Made by a program: the position numbers and the translations under genes. A stretch of 64,000 nt of DNA from Sycobia sp. Sy_11 (Eukaryota > Arthropoda > Insecta > Hymenoptera > Epichrysomallidae): assembly GCA_018907035.1 (NCBI GenBank), contig JACCIC010000014.1:4170001-4234000 (forward strand). Direction: 5' to 3'. A model generated the notes under the pieces. The model was not told the DNA's origin and made no database searches. It worked only from the letters and a program-made list of their open reading frames with translations. Shown here piece after piece: positions 1 to 14,400 of the stretch (the first letter of the stretch is position 1; the number at the start of each line of letters is the position of its first letter).

Positions 1-903
1 ACGTACTCCACGAAATTTAACTTTCTGGCCAAGTTCGTAATATACTATTACGAAATCTATTTCATTTGTTAGTCATTTCAAATTGCCCGGATAAATTTTC
101 TGGCTCGCTTTGGATTTTAATGAATGTAAATGAATTATACGGATTAATTATTGAAATGAGCTGAATCATACAAATTGAATTGAAGCGGAAATAAAATGTC
201 GTAATTTTTAAATAGAATTTTAAGTAGAAAATACTTCCACTTCCTTAAAAAATGTGGATATTATCATGAAAAAAAACCAGTTCTCAGTACATATAACAAT
301 AGTTTAAATGAGTCTATAATTCAGAAAAAAAAACTAAAAGAAAGAAAAATTTATTCATTTGTATAACATTAAATATTTTCCATATATTTATGAACGAGTT
401 ATAATTTAAGTTGAGCAATTTATTATGTTCTACGAATCTAGGAAACACATTACTTTGTATTATATCAGAAATACTGTTTGGTAAAGAAATTATCAAAAAT
501 GATGAAATACAAGTGTCAGTCGTATATTGTATATAACTGAAAGCAAAACTATTTTTATTAAATTTTCTTTACATAATATTTTTCCATTCGAAAATATTTA
601 GTCCTTTTTACGAATTTTTAGTTTTGTAATATTATATTTATTTTGTTAATTTTTACTTTCGTTATTTCTATACGTAATTCATATATTATTATCAAAGAAA
701 CTAAAAAACTGTGGATTATTAAAAAATGGATAATTTTTCTTTCTCTTTTTCTGATTGTCCAAGTTGCCCTGTTACCTATAATTATTTTACCGAACTGGTT
801 CTCTACAAAATTGAAAATTCTTTAAATCATGAATATTATTTCGATTTTCTTGATTCTTCGCTCAAAATAGTGCACTTTCTTATGTATTGCATTCTTATAA
901 AGA

Positions 904-906
<3 letters not shown>

Positions 907-964
<58 letters not shown>
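907..964. repeat. (AT)n microsatellite
   Basis: An uninterrupted AT run. It creates spurious Tyr-Ile frames on both strands. Confidence 0.97.
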
Positions 965-966
<2 letters not shown>

Positions 967-1019
967 CTTTTCCTTTCGCGAACAATTGGAACTACAACTT
1001 CATGAGCATTTAGAATTTC

Positions 1020-1340
1020 AATGCGCCGCATTAAAATTTCATGAATAAAGCGGAATTGTGCAGCGCGCGCTAAAAGTTAGCCGGGGAGGGGGGCGCGGGT
1101 AGGCGGCGCAAAAAGTCGTTTCTAATTTTCGTCGATGTAATGCCTGTCCCGGGAACGGTGCGCGCATTTGAATTTGCGCAACAAATTATTTCGGAGTTTA
1201 CGAAATTGCCGGGCCACGATAAATCTTTCGAATGCACACCACGCCGGTACCCCCGAAGCATAAGGGTGTGTAGTTCGTTGCCGGTCCTCCCCCTCCCCCG
1301 CCCTTCGCCCGCTTAAGTCGCGAGAGCGCGTATCTTCTAA
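1020..1340. other. CpG-rich patch
   Basis: A short island of GC- and CpG-rich sequence (CGCGCGC, GGGGCGCGGG, CCCCCTCCCCCGCCC) in AT-rich surroundings, just after a (TA)n tract. It has no convincing open frame. It could be a regulatory element or promoter of a gene outside the window. Confidence 0.4.
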
Positions 1341-2160
1341 ACTGTTGTACGCTCTGCCTTTAAGATAAAACTTAATTACGCATAAATTATGCGTATTTCA
1401 TGCTAATTTGATAATAGTTATAATTCACGTTTCACTAATGGAATAGATATTTCATATTTGCTCTTTCTTACACCGAGCCGGTTTTCTATATTTTATAAGA
1501 TGACATAAATAGTAATTCAAATGTTTTTTTTTATCAAGGTAATTAAGAAAACAAATTTTGTATATTAATAACACGAAATCATAATTTAGAAACGTAGGTG
1601 AGATTTTTCACGAAAAATCATTTTATTTTGAATCTGATAGAGTTGTTTTTAATGTGCTATATAAAGAGAGATTTTTCTAGGAACAATTACTACAAAATTC
1701 AACCAAATTGCAGAAATTTGGAAAAATTACTGAAAATTATGAAAAAAATGACAATACGTTGAAAAAACTTTAAGTTTAATAGATATAAAATTATCCGAGC
1801 ATAGAAATATCACGCGATTGTCACGAGATTTGAACTAAGTTTTATTTAAAAATTCTGAGTATTCAGAAAGTATTCAGTTCGTAAAAAGCGATGTAGTTGA
1901 AAGATTGTAAAAAGGCATATTTAATTCTATAGGTTTTTTATGGAGAATAAAATATCAATATATCTATTATATTATAGTAATAAAATTGATTTTTTTTTCT
2001 AAGAAAGACATTAAAATGATTTAATTAACTTTAATTGAAAAAAAATGTTTTTATCTTTAAATAAAAACAGCATACAATGTTATCAATGGAAAGTTTTGTA
2101 ATATAACTTATGTTATAATGCTGCCTATCTGCATTCTTCGAATTATAAAAAGGTAAAATA

Positions 2161-4900
2161 TTCTTCATAATAATCTTAGGTAGATGAGAAACGGTAAAAA
2201 ATCATCTAAGAACGGAAAAGCTTCCCAATGTAACAGTCAATCAAACTCGCTGTATATAGACAAGGGAGAGAACGTAAGGAATTGTAAGAAACCATATCGG
2301 CGAAGAAAAATATACCCAAGTTTAAAAGTGAGCTGTCTTTGCCATAGAGTGTAGAAGCCCATTTAGTGCAATCAGTCAGGATTGACCCTTTACCAGACTA
2401 GCGACCTCTTGGAGTTTTAGCTGTTCAAGGGAATGTTCACGATGAAATTGCTAACACTGTAGAGGTGGCATCAGTAACATCGGGGGGGGGGGGTGGACCT
2501 TAAGCCACTATGTAGAAGTACAATCCATACAACTTAAGCTGTGATACTGGTGAAGGGTCTATGTCGAAGTTGATTTGATTTCGAGTCTTAGCAAAAGGAC
2601 CTAAAACAATATGTTAAAAATCTAAGATTAACGGACTGGAGTAAAGTCTCATATCAAATTCCTGTTCGTATCAAAGACTTCTTAAAATAATCCGGGAGGT
2701 TGATAATCTAAATAAAACGTATCTAATTTGAGTTTGATTGATTGATACCATTAATCAAATTTGGGAACTTCAGAGTAAGTGAAAAGTGGAATTTGTTGAT
2801 GCAATTTATGGTTGGTCATATTTCAAAAGCTAAAATAAGTGAGAAAAGTGTGATGAGCGTATATAGGGCAGCTTATTAGATAAATCAGGAGGAATATAGA
2901 GACAGTTAGGAACGCTAAGAAAGAATCCTAAGCCAAATTCTGCGGAGCGTTGTAAAATTGTGTGGATGCAGCTGGATTTACCAATGGGGTCCATAATACC
3001 ACTTTAAACAATCACTTTCACTTTAAGAAGATATATTAGAACAAAATGAATCCATTACCCGTTTTTCATTCAAATAGACCTTCATTGCCTATTAACTAAT
3101 TTTCTATTAAATACTGTATTAAATGGCATTATTTACTTTTTAAGTATTTATAAATTATCAAATATTTATTCATTTTCTATAATTCTAATATATGGATTAT
3201 TACACGTAAAAATAGATCATATTTGTTTTGAAGTATAATTCTTTTTAAGCTTGTGAAATGATGGATTATTTAATTGGAGTTCACTTCTGTAACTTTTTGA
3301 AGGTCAAGGATGTGATGGTTGCTTGTAAGTCTTGTAAGTCGATGGTAAAGTTGAACGTAATGATATTTAGCGATAGAGGTTGGCTAGCTACTGAGATAGT
3401 ACCTGCGGTAATTCTCATTTGTACTATACAGCTTTTAGTTCGTTGAATTCACTACATCCAAATAAACTTGTTCGACTTTAGTATAAGAGGCTAGAGAATA
3501 AATCATAGGATCATTAATCAACACCATCATTTAGCCTACAATGACACATGAAGTGTGGATATGATCGCCAAGAGTATAAGCAGTAATTAGCTCACTGCCA
3601 AAGAAAAAAAAATTAGAAACGATCGTCAAGATCATTCGATTGTGAATGTATATCTGTTTGAAGGTGGTTATATTGTATCTACTATGCATCTTCACGCAAC
3701 TTGTGATTATCCATATAAACAAGGACCATGTAGGATTGTAACGAAAATCAATTAATTTTGGATTGGCTCTTTCGTATAACAAAAAAATAGATCTCAATCG
3801 TAGGCGAATCGGAAGAATATCGCTTAGAAAGAGAAGAATAATTTTTCGTTATGAGAAATGAAAGATATCTAGAATATTTTTTCAATATGTTCGAAGATAA
3901 TGGAACTCCATTGACACTGTAATGGTTTGGGCATGTCAGATAGTTGAGTGAAGAATGACTGTTTGAAAATCAATATCACTAAGAAACATACGTAAATTTC
4001 AATTAGAATAATGGTATTCTACGGAAAATAATACAAAAAAAAAATTATAGGGCTTACAGCGCAGGAGCTTGATATTGGAGCATTCAGTAGAACTATTATA
4101 CAATAAGTCATTGCTTCATGACAAAAGTTCATTCTATCTCATTCACTTCCTTTAGAGTACGGGTGTTGGCAGTTATAAATGATGAAGTTAAAAATATAAG
4201 TTCAATCTGGATAAGCAGAAGGTATCAACGTAATAAGTTTTCAGAAGATTCCACGAAAAATGGAGAAATTTGTCATTATAAATAATGCCATTTGCATTGA
4301 ATTGCCGTTTATTATTATTATCATTATAAGAGAGATTATTAGGATTTTTTCTAAGTATATAAGTTGTATTAGGAGCGTAAGTTGATATCAGTCTATAGAA
4401 ATATGAGGGATGAGATGTCAACTGGATTAGATACAAGGGTGCATTGAGAAAAGTACGTGAAAGTAGACAGTATTAGTAGAGGTTCTATGTCGATTTATGT
4501 GGATTTCCAAAATGGGCCTTCTTCACGTAGCAGCGATTCATGCTGTTGTTTACCGGAGCCCAGATTTGGGTAGGCTGAAACGTGGTGGAGGTAATTTTGA
4601 CGACATGGAATACTTGTAATAGTCGTGATAGTTCCTCCAGTATTCTCTTTTGAAATTTTCATAAATTAGTTTGCGATCAGCAGATTTTTAAACTGCAGAT
4701 GAGTTTAGCATAATTACGACAACAGAAAGTTATTAATGTAGCTAGTACATCAGCAATTTTATATGCGGATATTTTTCTAACAATGCCTGCATTTTCGCAC
4801 TACCAAATTATAGAGATTATCCACATGCGGCGGGTAAAACCTTATCCGGATGTTCATGCTTATTTATACAGCTCACAAAATTTGTAACAAAGTTAAATTT
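2161..4900. other. Decayed, unassigned stretch
   Basis: The composition is less AT-rich than the flanks, with short open runs on both strands (for example 3258-3446 plus and 3531-3797 minus) that match no family I know. The texture suggests old, mutated coding DNA, perhaps a retroelement, but no diagnostic motif was found. Confidence 0.3.
2482..2493. repeat. Poly-G run
   Basis: Twelve consecutive G bases on the plus strand, within a decayed stretch. Confidence 0.9.
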
Positions 4901-7900
4901 AATAAATGGGTTCAAGGCTTTTTAGTATTATGTTTTTGAATTTAGCTTTTTGAAAATTCACTATTTGTTTTTTCACATTTCTCAATTATTTTAAGAGAGT
5001 AGTAGTGAGAGTAGTGATAGTCGCAATGAACATTATAATATACAAAAAAAATACTTTTATTTATATGGTTTTAACTAGCAGGTTTTCTGAATAATACGAC
5101 GGTTGATTATCAAAAAATTATAATGAAAATGCGCATTTGTTATCATTCTTATTTAGATGTAAAGTAGTATACTGGCATATAAAATATTAACCGTTTAAAT
5201 GTAAATTGAATGATTTAAAGTTAGTTTTAAATGAGATATAGAGAAGTCGAATTATATTTTTAACAAAACTATGGTAAGCATAATTAAACTTTACAAATTT
5301 TTTAATGAATTTATGTGAGAATTTACTATTTCTACGTTGTACTTTTTGCTTAAATACTATTTGATTATATTTAAATTATATGATTCATTATGAATTAAAA
5401 TAAAGCTTGATAATATAAATTGATGTTATTGATGTTGAATTCTAAATTCCAGATTTGATTATTTTACTTGATAAGTGTTGAACTTAATAGACCGATGGAC
5501 GTCGAGAGACACGCGCGCTGAAAGAGAGAAAATATGATCATGATTATGTCCTTGTCTACACGTGTCTCTCGATGACTATCTCCTTGTGTTATACTTTACA
5601 ACTTACGGTCACCATTTTTATGATTTTCACATCTATTAGGTAACCTATGATGGTTTATCGAAGCAGAAAACTCGCTAAATGATCGTTTTTTCCACATAGA
5701 ATTCTGTTTCTGTCATGTTACACGTTTTTAATAACGTAATTTTTGATAACATTGTGTTTTCCGCCCTTCCTTTTAAATAATTGAAATAAAATAATCATCC
5801 TTTTTCGATTCGTTGAGACCAAGTGATAAATAGACATATTTTCCATTGTAATAGAAAAAAAATCATATTTAATTTAGTTTATAGATTCAATTAGATTTTC
5901 AACGTTTATTAGAAGAGAATAATTATACGATTCAATTTAACCAAATACATAAAAATTGAATTAAGTAAAGAAATATAATAACAGACTTACTAATAATAAA
6001 AAGGAAATACAATAAAACCAATAAATTACTTATCATTCCATTACTATATATGGAACATTAATATTTTAACATTATTATATAGAAATTTTCATATTTATTC
6101 AGAAATTATGATATTGTTAATGTATGAATAATAAATAAAATATTAAATTTGTTTATAGAATTAGATAAACTGAACAAATTTCAAAAACGCAACTTTATGA
6201 ATCAATTTCGTTGTACAAATTTGTATTGCGGTTTAACAATACATTTCGAACAATAATAATGTACATAATAAGTTTGCCACTTAAGTGTGCTTTGACAGCA
6301 GAACAATGTGTTTGTATACTTGGAACTTATTGATGATACAACTAATTAGATATGTTTCTAAAAGAAAAAAAATTGTTCCATAAAAATTGAAACATTTTTT
6401 TACGTAATGTATTACTGGTGTATTTGTTATTTTATTTTGAAAGTCTGTAATAAAAGTTTTATTACAAAGCATGACAAGACTAGTTCATTATACTGATGAA
6501 AGTTTGCAAATTAAAAAAAATCTAAAGCTTATGTAGTACGTGAGTCTCGAAATATCGATAAAGGTGTATTATTTAAATTCAATACTTTATTAATAGTCTT
6601 CTTTTATTTTATTCCTTAATAATCTTTTCTGCATTATTCTGGCAGCCGCTGTGTAAGATTTCTCGTGATATCCCTTTCAGATCATTGCGGAGATTTACTA
6701 GCTTATCAGCTGCTCAGCGAGTACTTTTTTTATTAGGTAATTCATACGGCTGTATGTGTCAATTTTCAGTCAAAGTACATCGCTATCTTATTATTCTGTG
6801 CTGAAATTAGATACCATCACATTGCACGACTAAGATCCAAGAAAAACTCGATACTACTTATTAGAGGTTATCTTTTACGCTTTCAGATATTTTAAGCCGA
6901 TGCCTGTATAAATTTCTTATGAGTATTATTTTTTCACCACGATTTCAATTTTGCGTTCAATAATACTTTTTAATTCCATCATTTAAAAAATTTATTAATT
7001 ATTTAGATACACTCATTAAATATGTTTATTTTTATTCTTATATTATTGATCGTCGCTCCATTTATGCTCTCCACTAGTGGTGATAATCAGCGATAAAGGT
7101 CTACGATATGTTTGTAAATAAAGCACATGCGCAAACTTTTACAGAGGTACTTGTGTAATCCAGCAGGAATTTGGAACGTCAACTTAAGCTTCAACGAGTT
7201 AATAATTCTTCGCTTTAGCGATCGAGGCATGGCTGGTCTCATGGCATATAATATGTTGATAAAATTGTGATTTGAGTCGTAAAATTTATTATTAAACTGA
7301 AGATCAATTATAAATTGATTTAATTCTAATATATAAACTTATTTCTTAAATTTCTGTTCAATATTTTGATATATTTCTTTTCATCTCTATTCTTTTCATC
7401 TCTATTTTCGTTTCTATTCATCTCGCTTTTCATCATTGACGATATAAAATAAGAGCAAGATATTTAAAGCAATGAAAAACATTTTGATTATAATTAAACT
7501 ATAATGTTAGCGCACGTTCGCGACCATGTAAATACTACTAATAATTACTTGCTAATAATTGATATATAATTATTTTTTTAAAGCGACGTTGTAATAATTT
7601 GAGACATATCGAAAATCTTTAGTGATCACGTTATTAATGAAAGTGTGATAATTTTCTCCACTAAAACATTAGCGATTAATAATAGTAAAATTCAAAAGTT
7701 TTTGGCTCATTTTACTGTCATATTATTCGTTGTTTTAGTAAATGAAGTATTTTAAGTTGCACGTGATAACGATAATGTACTTGCTCAATAGCAAGTATGC
7801 AGACGCAAAAGTTATATATATTTCGATTTATTTCCATCTAAATTACTTTAAAAACAAAGCTTCTATATGTATACTTACATAATGCAACATCGTTAATATG

Positions 7901-7933
7901 AAATTTTTTATTAAAATCCCTAATAGATTTTTC
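4901..7933. other. AT-rich region upstream of copy 1
   Basis: Apart from the 12-bp inverted repeat, no gene is visible. The non-coding first exon and promoter of copy 1 must lie here or further upstream, but I could not place them. Confidence 0.4.
5502..5572. repeat. Perfect 12-bp inverted repeat
   Basis: TCGAGAGACACG at 5502-5513 pairs exactly with CGTGTCTCTCGA at 5561-5572, with a 47-base loop. It could be a hairpin or the end of a small repeat. Confidence 0.5.
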
Positions 7934-7965
7934 AGTGTAAAGCTGCATCGATTCGGCTCCAAAGC

Positions 7966-8741
7966 ATGTTATCTTTGAAAGCAGTGTCGGTTATTCTTTT
8001 AGTTTTATGCTGGCCCATTCCAAACAGCTGTAATGGATTAACAGTGTTCTCAAAATATTTGAACCATGAAGGTAAAAAAATAGTACTTGGAAGGGAATCC
8101 TTTAATGATAAAAAATTAGTCTACTCAGTCTGTGAACACATTTTCCAAGGACATATAATGAAGTGTAGTGTAAATCTTATAAGTGACGCATTCAATAGTG
8201 AAATACCAGTACGCTCTTGTAACTTTACTTTATCGTCTAGAGTACCTAATGGCGTAGTATTTAACGTACTAGAAACAAATTCCTGGGGCGAAGATAGAGC
8301 TATTTTGGTGTGGCGAGAAATAACAGCGAATGATTTACGATATGCAACCATCAGGTTGAAGACAGTGAACTTTCGAAATTGCTCATCAGTCAACACTAGG
8401 TTAGACGTTACAAATCGCGTTGACATGGAACCACAAGTATTTGTCGTACCGTACAAAAATAATTATGAAGTTTGGTTTATGAACAAAATTCTCTGTGGTA
8501 ATAATATGTGTAAACTGATGGTAGATAAACGTGGCAAAACTAACAATCCAGTACCTTGGTTTCCTAATAGAGGCTTCATTTCTCATTTAATACCATTTCA
8601 TGGACAGTACACTGAAAAGAAGTTAATGATAGACTACGGAAACTCCCAAGAGAACAATATAAATTTTAATATAATGGATCAAAATAGTAAGTTCATTCAT
8701 TAATTATAGTTTATGAGTATACGTTATACACACACACACAC

Positions 8742-8815
<74 letters not shown>

Positions 8816-10048
8816 TTTCTGCATTACTGCAAATGTTGAGGTGAGTTCGTTGATCAGTATGAAAATATAAATGTTTTAAAACATTCTATTTTTCATTCTA
8901 AACAATGAATTTGTTTAAAATTTTTCAGAAATGTGAATAAATATATTGTATATGCATGATATATTACCTATATCATTATTTTTTTTGGATCGGTAAAAAT
9001 TGACTTTTCTATCAACCTGAACGTGATTCTCGAGCATAATATTATCTCAGTAGAATAAATAATATACTAAAATCGCCTAATGTGTAGTTTTTTACGAATT
9101 ATACGAAATGAGAATAGGAGAAAAAAAATAATACAATTAAATAGAGCAAACTGTATGCTCGTGAGATTATTCTCGAATCGATAAAGGTCGTAAAAATAGG
9201 CGCATAATTAGCTGGCACATGTTGTGAAGTTTCTTTTTGAATTACATTAATTTAAAATAAAATATTCAAAACCATATAACTACGAATTTGTGAAAGATCA
9301 ATTAATGGTATTCTAAAATATGTACTAGATTCTACAATGCATATCCTACTAATAACCCTACTATGATCCTACCATGCAAACTTCACAGATCCATTATGAC
9401 AGGTGGTTTAATCTTAGATGTATTCTCTTGGGCAAATAGTTTAATAAAATATTAATACATCAGTGACATTGATCATCTATTATTATAGTTTTTTTCTTAT
9501 ATTCTATTTCTTTTATGATTTTATTTCTTAAAATGTTGATAATTGGTTATTGATAACGAATTCTTTAAAGCAAACCCTCATATTTTAATTTTTCAGAACG
9601 AGTAGTTCTGCATTCAGTCGATGATATCACAAATTTTGGTTGGTCTACTTCCAATGGTATTATTTCAATCTGCAGTGTCCAGAATTGCACACAATATGAT
9701 TATGAGGGTGAAGAAAAAAGGCAATTAACATTACAAACAAAGCACGAGTTTGCCAAATTATATAACCTGCCCAATGGGGAACTATTAGTAGTTAGCTGCA
9801 GCAATTCAGAAGATTCTAACAATAACAATTATCGCGTTACGAAAATTGGCATTAATGGAGAACAAGGAAAGTCCTTCACCCTCGAAGAATTGGACTGCAA
9901 TCGTAAACCATCCTCCATGGACAGTAAATTCTTCAGGATAAGTACTGAGGAATATTGTTTAGCAATTTTCCATACTGTCCATTCTGCTAATCGGCTTGGC
10001 AGAGTCAAATATGTAAAATATTGCTTCCTTCTGCAAGATTTATTTTAG
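7966..10048 (+). CDS. Secreted cysteine-rich protein, tandem family copy 1 (two coding exons)
   Basis: Coding exons are 7966-8686 and 9597-10048, separated by a 910-base intron (GTAAGT donor at 8687, tttttcag acceptor). The junction is phase 1 and gives 390 residues. The N-terminus is a hydrophobic signal peptide of about 22 residues. Cysteines lie at 56, 67, 85, 139, 177 and 182 in the exon 1 part, with a further set in exon 2. Family motifs are WGEDRAILVWRE near residue 107, PVPWFPN near 195, a YNLPNGE block in exon 2 and a C-terminal KYCF. N-glycosylation sequons include NFT at 86 and NCS at 138. An acceptor at 7934-7935, 30 bases before the ATG, implies a non-coding first exon. A poly(A) signal AATAAA lies at 10101. 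Exon 2 lacks an in-frame ATG, so only splicing explains it. Function is unknown; extracellular location is inferred from the signal peptide. Confidence 0.85.
8729..8814. repeat. (CA)n microsatellite in intron of copy 1
   Basis: An uninterrupted CA run broken once by CG, starting about 40 bases after the splice donor of copy 1. Confidence 0.95.
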
Positions 10049-10368
10049 ACAGATTTGACAAACGAACTTTAATTATATTCTTATAAATTGTTATTAGAAT
10101 AATAAAAGATTAATTTGCGTTAGACGTCTATAATATGTCAGATTTGATATTGAAACAATATTATTTGGTATATAAAAATAGTTTATAGTTGTTTTTAATA
10201 GTGATAATTCGTAAAAAAATAAATTTAAACCCATATGTTCTTATATTATTGAATAGATGCTGCATTTATACCATTCAATTCCAAATTTTCATTTATAAGA
10301 AATTTTAGTGTAAATTGACAAAAAAAGTACTCAATCCGAGCTCACCAATTTTAGTCATTTAATATACA

Positions 10369-10375
<7 letters not shown>

Positions 10376-10420
<45 letters not shown>
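10376..10420. repeat. (TA)n microsatellite with CATA leader
   Basis: A short CATA run passes into an uninterrupted TA run, about 330 bases after the stop of copy 1. Confidence 0.95.
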
Positions 10421-10424
<4 letters not shown>

Positions 10425-11155
10425 ATTAGAAAAACCATATACACGTATTTTTTATTGGCTTATATACAAATTCAAGGGGTAAGTATGACATCTGACTGTC
10501 AATTCAAGCAAGAAATTCCTTTAATACTTCAACTTGGAATTAATGCTTTTTTAGTGATATGGTCGAATGACACGATAATTACTATATTTTTCATTTTCAT
10601 GTGCTAGAAATGAGTAAAAAATTTTTTTTTCATATATTTAAGAATATATAATAGCTTTATTAAACAGAAATTCACTCTAAAAACCATTGTATTAATTATT
10701 TATAAACTATCAAATTAAATTGTTTTATTCAAAGTAATTATAGCCTAGTATATACATTATGCAAGAAAATTATAGTACACTTTTTTTGAAACATCTATTC
10801 AACACTAAAAAATGGCTGAATTTCTATGTTCAATTACTTTGCTTCAGAATATTATCTGAAAAAGCTATCCGAAAACCATTACTAAATTGCGTATATTTTG
10901 AATGCCTACAGTCAATTGCATCGTTTAAGTCATTATTATATAAAACAGTATCACATATGAAGTCAACATAAGCTTGCTTTCTTCCATAAAACTATTGGAG
11001 AGCACGTGAAAGGGCTTATCCGGAAAAGCTTCCAAGATGAAGCTGACTTAGTGAAAGAAAAGGTCTAATTCTGTCAAATACATTATTAAAGTGTAAAAGT
11101 ATAATCGAAGTTTAAGCTAAAATGATATGTTTCCTGTTCATACCTAATTTTAATA

Positions 11156-11425
11156 TCATTTGTTAATTTTAGTCAGTTTCCATTGAGAACAATTTTTTGA
11201 AGCCTGCTTGTGATCGAGAATGTGACTACATGCCAAATCTTTTTGTATCACATCGTGTACAAAGTTTTTTACTAAAAGCTTTGAGAGAAAACAATGAAGT
11301 GAAGTGGGTTGAAAATCTGACAGTGAGCCAGATTTTTCGCTCTTCTTCAAAGGCATAATATATGCTTTCTTGCAAAGATCTGGAAATAAACGAGATAAAA
11401 AATAGAAAATTAATAACTTCAACAA
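11156..11425 (-). pseudogene. LINE reverse transcriptase fragment (jockey-like)
   Basis: A minus-strand 89-residue frame carries the conserved first reverse-transcriptase block of jockey-type LINEs: a FPDLCKKAYIMPLKK segment, then LSDFQPTSLHCFLSKLL, which matches the usual YRPISLL...LSK block, and an ILDHKQ segment. Nothing resembling the rest of a LINE was found around it, so it is an isolated, decayed fragment. Confidence 0.7.
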
Positions 11426-14400
11426 GAAATCTGTTCTAACAGGTGGTTACTTAATAATTATAGTTTTTCGAATCAAATTGGTAACTTCGTGCATATGATG
11501 AAAAATGGAACACTGTGAGTCTAATATCAATTCCTGTTCAGAGTTAGATCCAAGCATTCTCACCAGGGAATACAACGATACTTTCATAAAGAGCATCTTC
11601 ACATGATCAACGTTCATTCATGAAATAATCGATTCGATTTTCTATTTAAGAATTAAATAGAACAATCGTACATTCTTCTTTAACTTCAACAGAAAGCCTT
11701 ACGATGCTTGATTGAGCTACTTGGTCATTTGTTCAGCGTTAGGATTGCAGGGGCAGTAAGGTGACCAATTGCAAACTTTTCAAATTTCCCTTATTTTTCC
11801 AATTTCGATAAAATAATTTTTTTAAAGAGATTTTTCTTTCAAGAGAGATGATTTTCTTACAATGTTAAAATATTATTTATTGTTTATTACCATGCCACAT
11901 CTTTGTAATAAGAACTATAAGTATCCAGGTGGAAGTTGTGGGCAGGAAATGCGTTGAACCATTGTTGACTTTATTGAAGCTCAGATTGTGTAGAAACTTA
12001 TTGCCACTTATTGTCTTCTTCCATGACATTTATGATTATTGTACAACTAAAGTTAAAAGGCATAATTCGTAACATTTTTCATAACATTCATAACACGACA
12101 TTAGGAGGCTAATCAATAACGCGCGTGAAGAATGGTGGAGAACATTGACCTTGAATTTACCGAAAAGGAATTCTGGTTTACCTGGCTCACACATTATTCA
12201 TGTATTAGTATGGTCTAATAAAGAAATTTAATTTTGATTTGTAGTAAGTTACGTACAGACAGAGAACAATGAATATTTTTAATAAAGCTAATAACGCAGA
12301 GTTCAATATAGCCCCCAAAAATACATAAATATTTACAGTCGAAATTAGAAAATACTATTTTCAGTATTAATTTAAAACATTAATTATAATGATACTTATA
12401 AATATTATAAAGGCATGAGATAAAAATACAAAAATAAAATATTAACATTATTGAGAAAGAAAGAGAGCGAGAGAGAGAGAGAGAGAGAGGGGGGGGAGGG
12501 AGGGGAGAAGCGCAAAATTGTTACTAAGAGCGAGTTTCCAGCCAATTAGAGGTCGACAAATCGACAGAAGTATTAATTCGGTAATGTATCAATATATAAC
12601 GCATTGTCGTATTTGTATGCATTTCGTCTAGGCTTTGAAAAATCCATTGTTTTTACATTTAAGTACTTTTTACAGCTCTCTAAGCCTTTATACGCTATAA
12701 ATTTTGTATAATTCTCTCAGACTTTAAATTCACGACACTGCTAATTTCTCTAACAGATATTGTTGTTCCGCAAAGGAGCTTAAGTTTTTTCTATAAAAGT
12801 AAGTGATAACACAATAAAACTAATTTCTTTTATTTTTTTAGTCCTGCTTCAATTTTGCTTTTTATCTAGATAATAAGTTTAAGAGAGTTTCTCTATTAAT
12901 ACGTTTCTTAACATATTAATTATTCACTGGTGTTTTATTTTTAAATTTTAGAATTTAAATTAGGCGACCGGTAGTTTTACATTTTTTTTGGTGATGTGTA
13001 TTAAATGAAGACACAACAAGCTTTATAGTCATAAATTATAAATACGTTAATTAATTATGACGTTATAGTTGTAATTCGACTACACAGCTGTATAGTTACT
13101 AGCTGACTATCTTATTGATTTTCGATTCTTGGCTGTTTTTTGATTGTAAAGATTCTAGCTTGAAATTTATTTCAGTTATTAATTTTTAAAAAATATTTTA
13201 TTTTTATCGACATATTTTTTAAAATTTTATATACTATATTTTTGTCTGATTGCTTTTTTATACTAATTTTTTGATTCAGTAATTCAATTATATTCAACTA
13301 TAGAAATAGAATACTATATTGAATCTTGATAAGAAAATAATCCCAATCGATTGCAAATACATTACTATGTATTTGTATTCCATATTATGTCAAATAAAAA
13401 CCTAACTCGATATTTCGTGAAATGTGATGTTAACCTAATAAAATAATTAATTCATACTACTTCATTTATTTGACTGTACAATAAGATACCAATTGAAATG
13501 ATGCATAATAAACTCTACCCCCTTCGACTTTCTGACAAGACTTCGTGATTATTGAAGAAATGAGATGATTCAAGGTGGTTTGGCGAGTAATCAGCTGTAC
13601 GGCAAATAAATCTTCAGCAACAGGTGTTATCTTTAAATAGTGAATAGCTGTTATTTTCTACTTATTAGTGGCTGTGATTTCTATTAAAAGGATTTCACGA
13701 GCGCTCTGATAGGTTGGATTGTTTAACTTCCAGGGAAGGGCTTTAATTTTCTCCTGGTCTAGACTTCTGGTTGCAAACTTTTCCGGATTAATCTTTATAT
13801 TTCGCGTGATCAAATGTAAAGACTCGTTTCCACTGTTGGTCCGCCTAGACTTCTCATAGAATACTTTTTCGTTTTCAGCTTATATGAATGTTGAGAGTCA
13901 TTTAGATGTTTCTGAGGAACAAGATTGATCTGAAATTCTATTGGGAAGGATACTTCAGGTTGGTCAATATACCTTGCTTTAGTACTTTTCTAAAGCGATT
14001 GCCTCACGAGAAAATCGCGTTCTTAATAAATGTCTTCCATGAAAATTGTTCACGGTATATGTCTAGCGTTCTCTATTCCATTATATCGGATCCAAAGCAC
14101 CATTCTGATTGGTATGCTTCTGCTACACACAACAGTCACTTGTGCAGTTGCATATGACATGTTTTATTCTTTTTAAATATCAGTTGCCTACTTGTATCTA
14201 GTTTTTCTGAGGTAATAAAGCAATCGCAGTATATTTTATAAATGCATAGTTATATTATAAATTATAATCTAAAAAAAATTATATTTAAATTTCAAGCTTT
14301 CGAGGAGTGGAACATAGAACCGTCTTAACGAGAGGGAAACGCTGAAATGTCAATACCCATCCTAAATTCCAGGATTTAAGTGAAATCCAAGGAGTGGGAC

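Noticed and set aside
822..1031. Open frames made of Tyr-Ile repeats at (TA)n tracts (also at 18.97, 28.7 and 62.1 kb)
   Set aside because: They are translations of microsatellites and carry no gene features.
8121..8456. Antisense frames across the coding exons of the five genes
   Set aside because: Shadows of the real exons, which are supported by five-way conservation on the plus strand.
13906..14157. 83-codon frame as a gene
   Set aside because: No recognisable motif and no partner exons; probably chance or decayed DNA.
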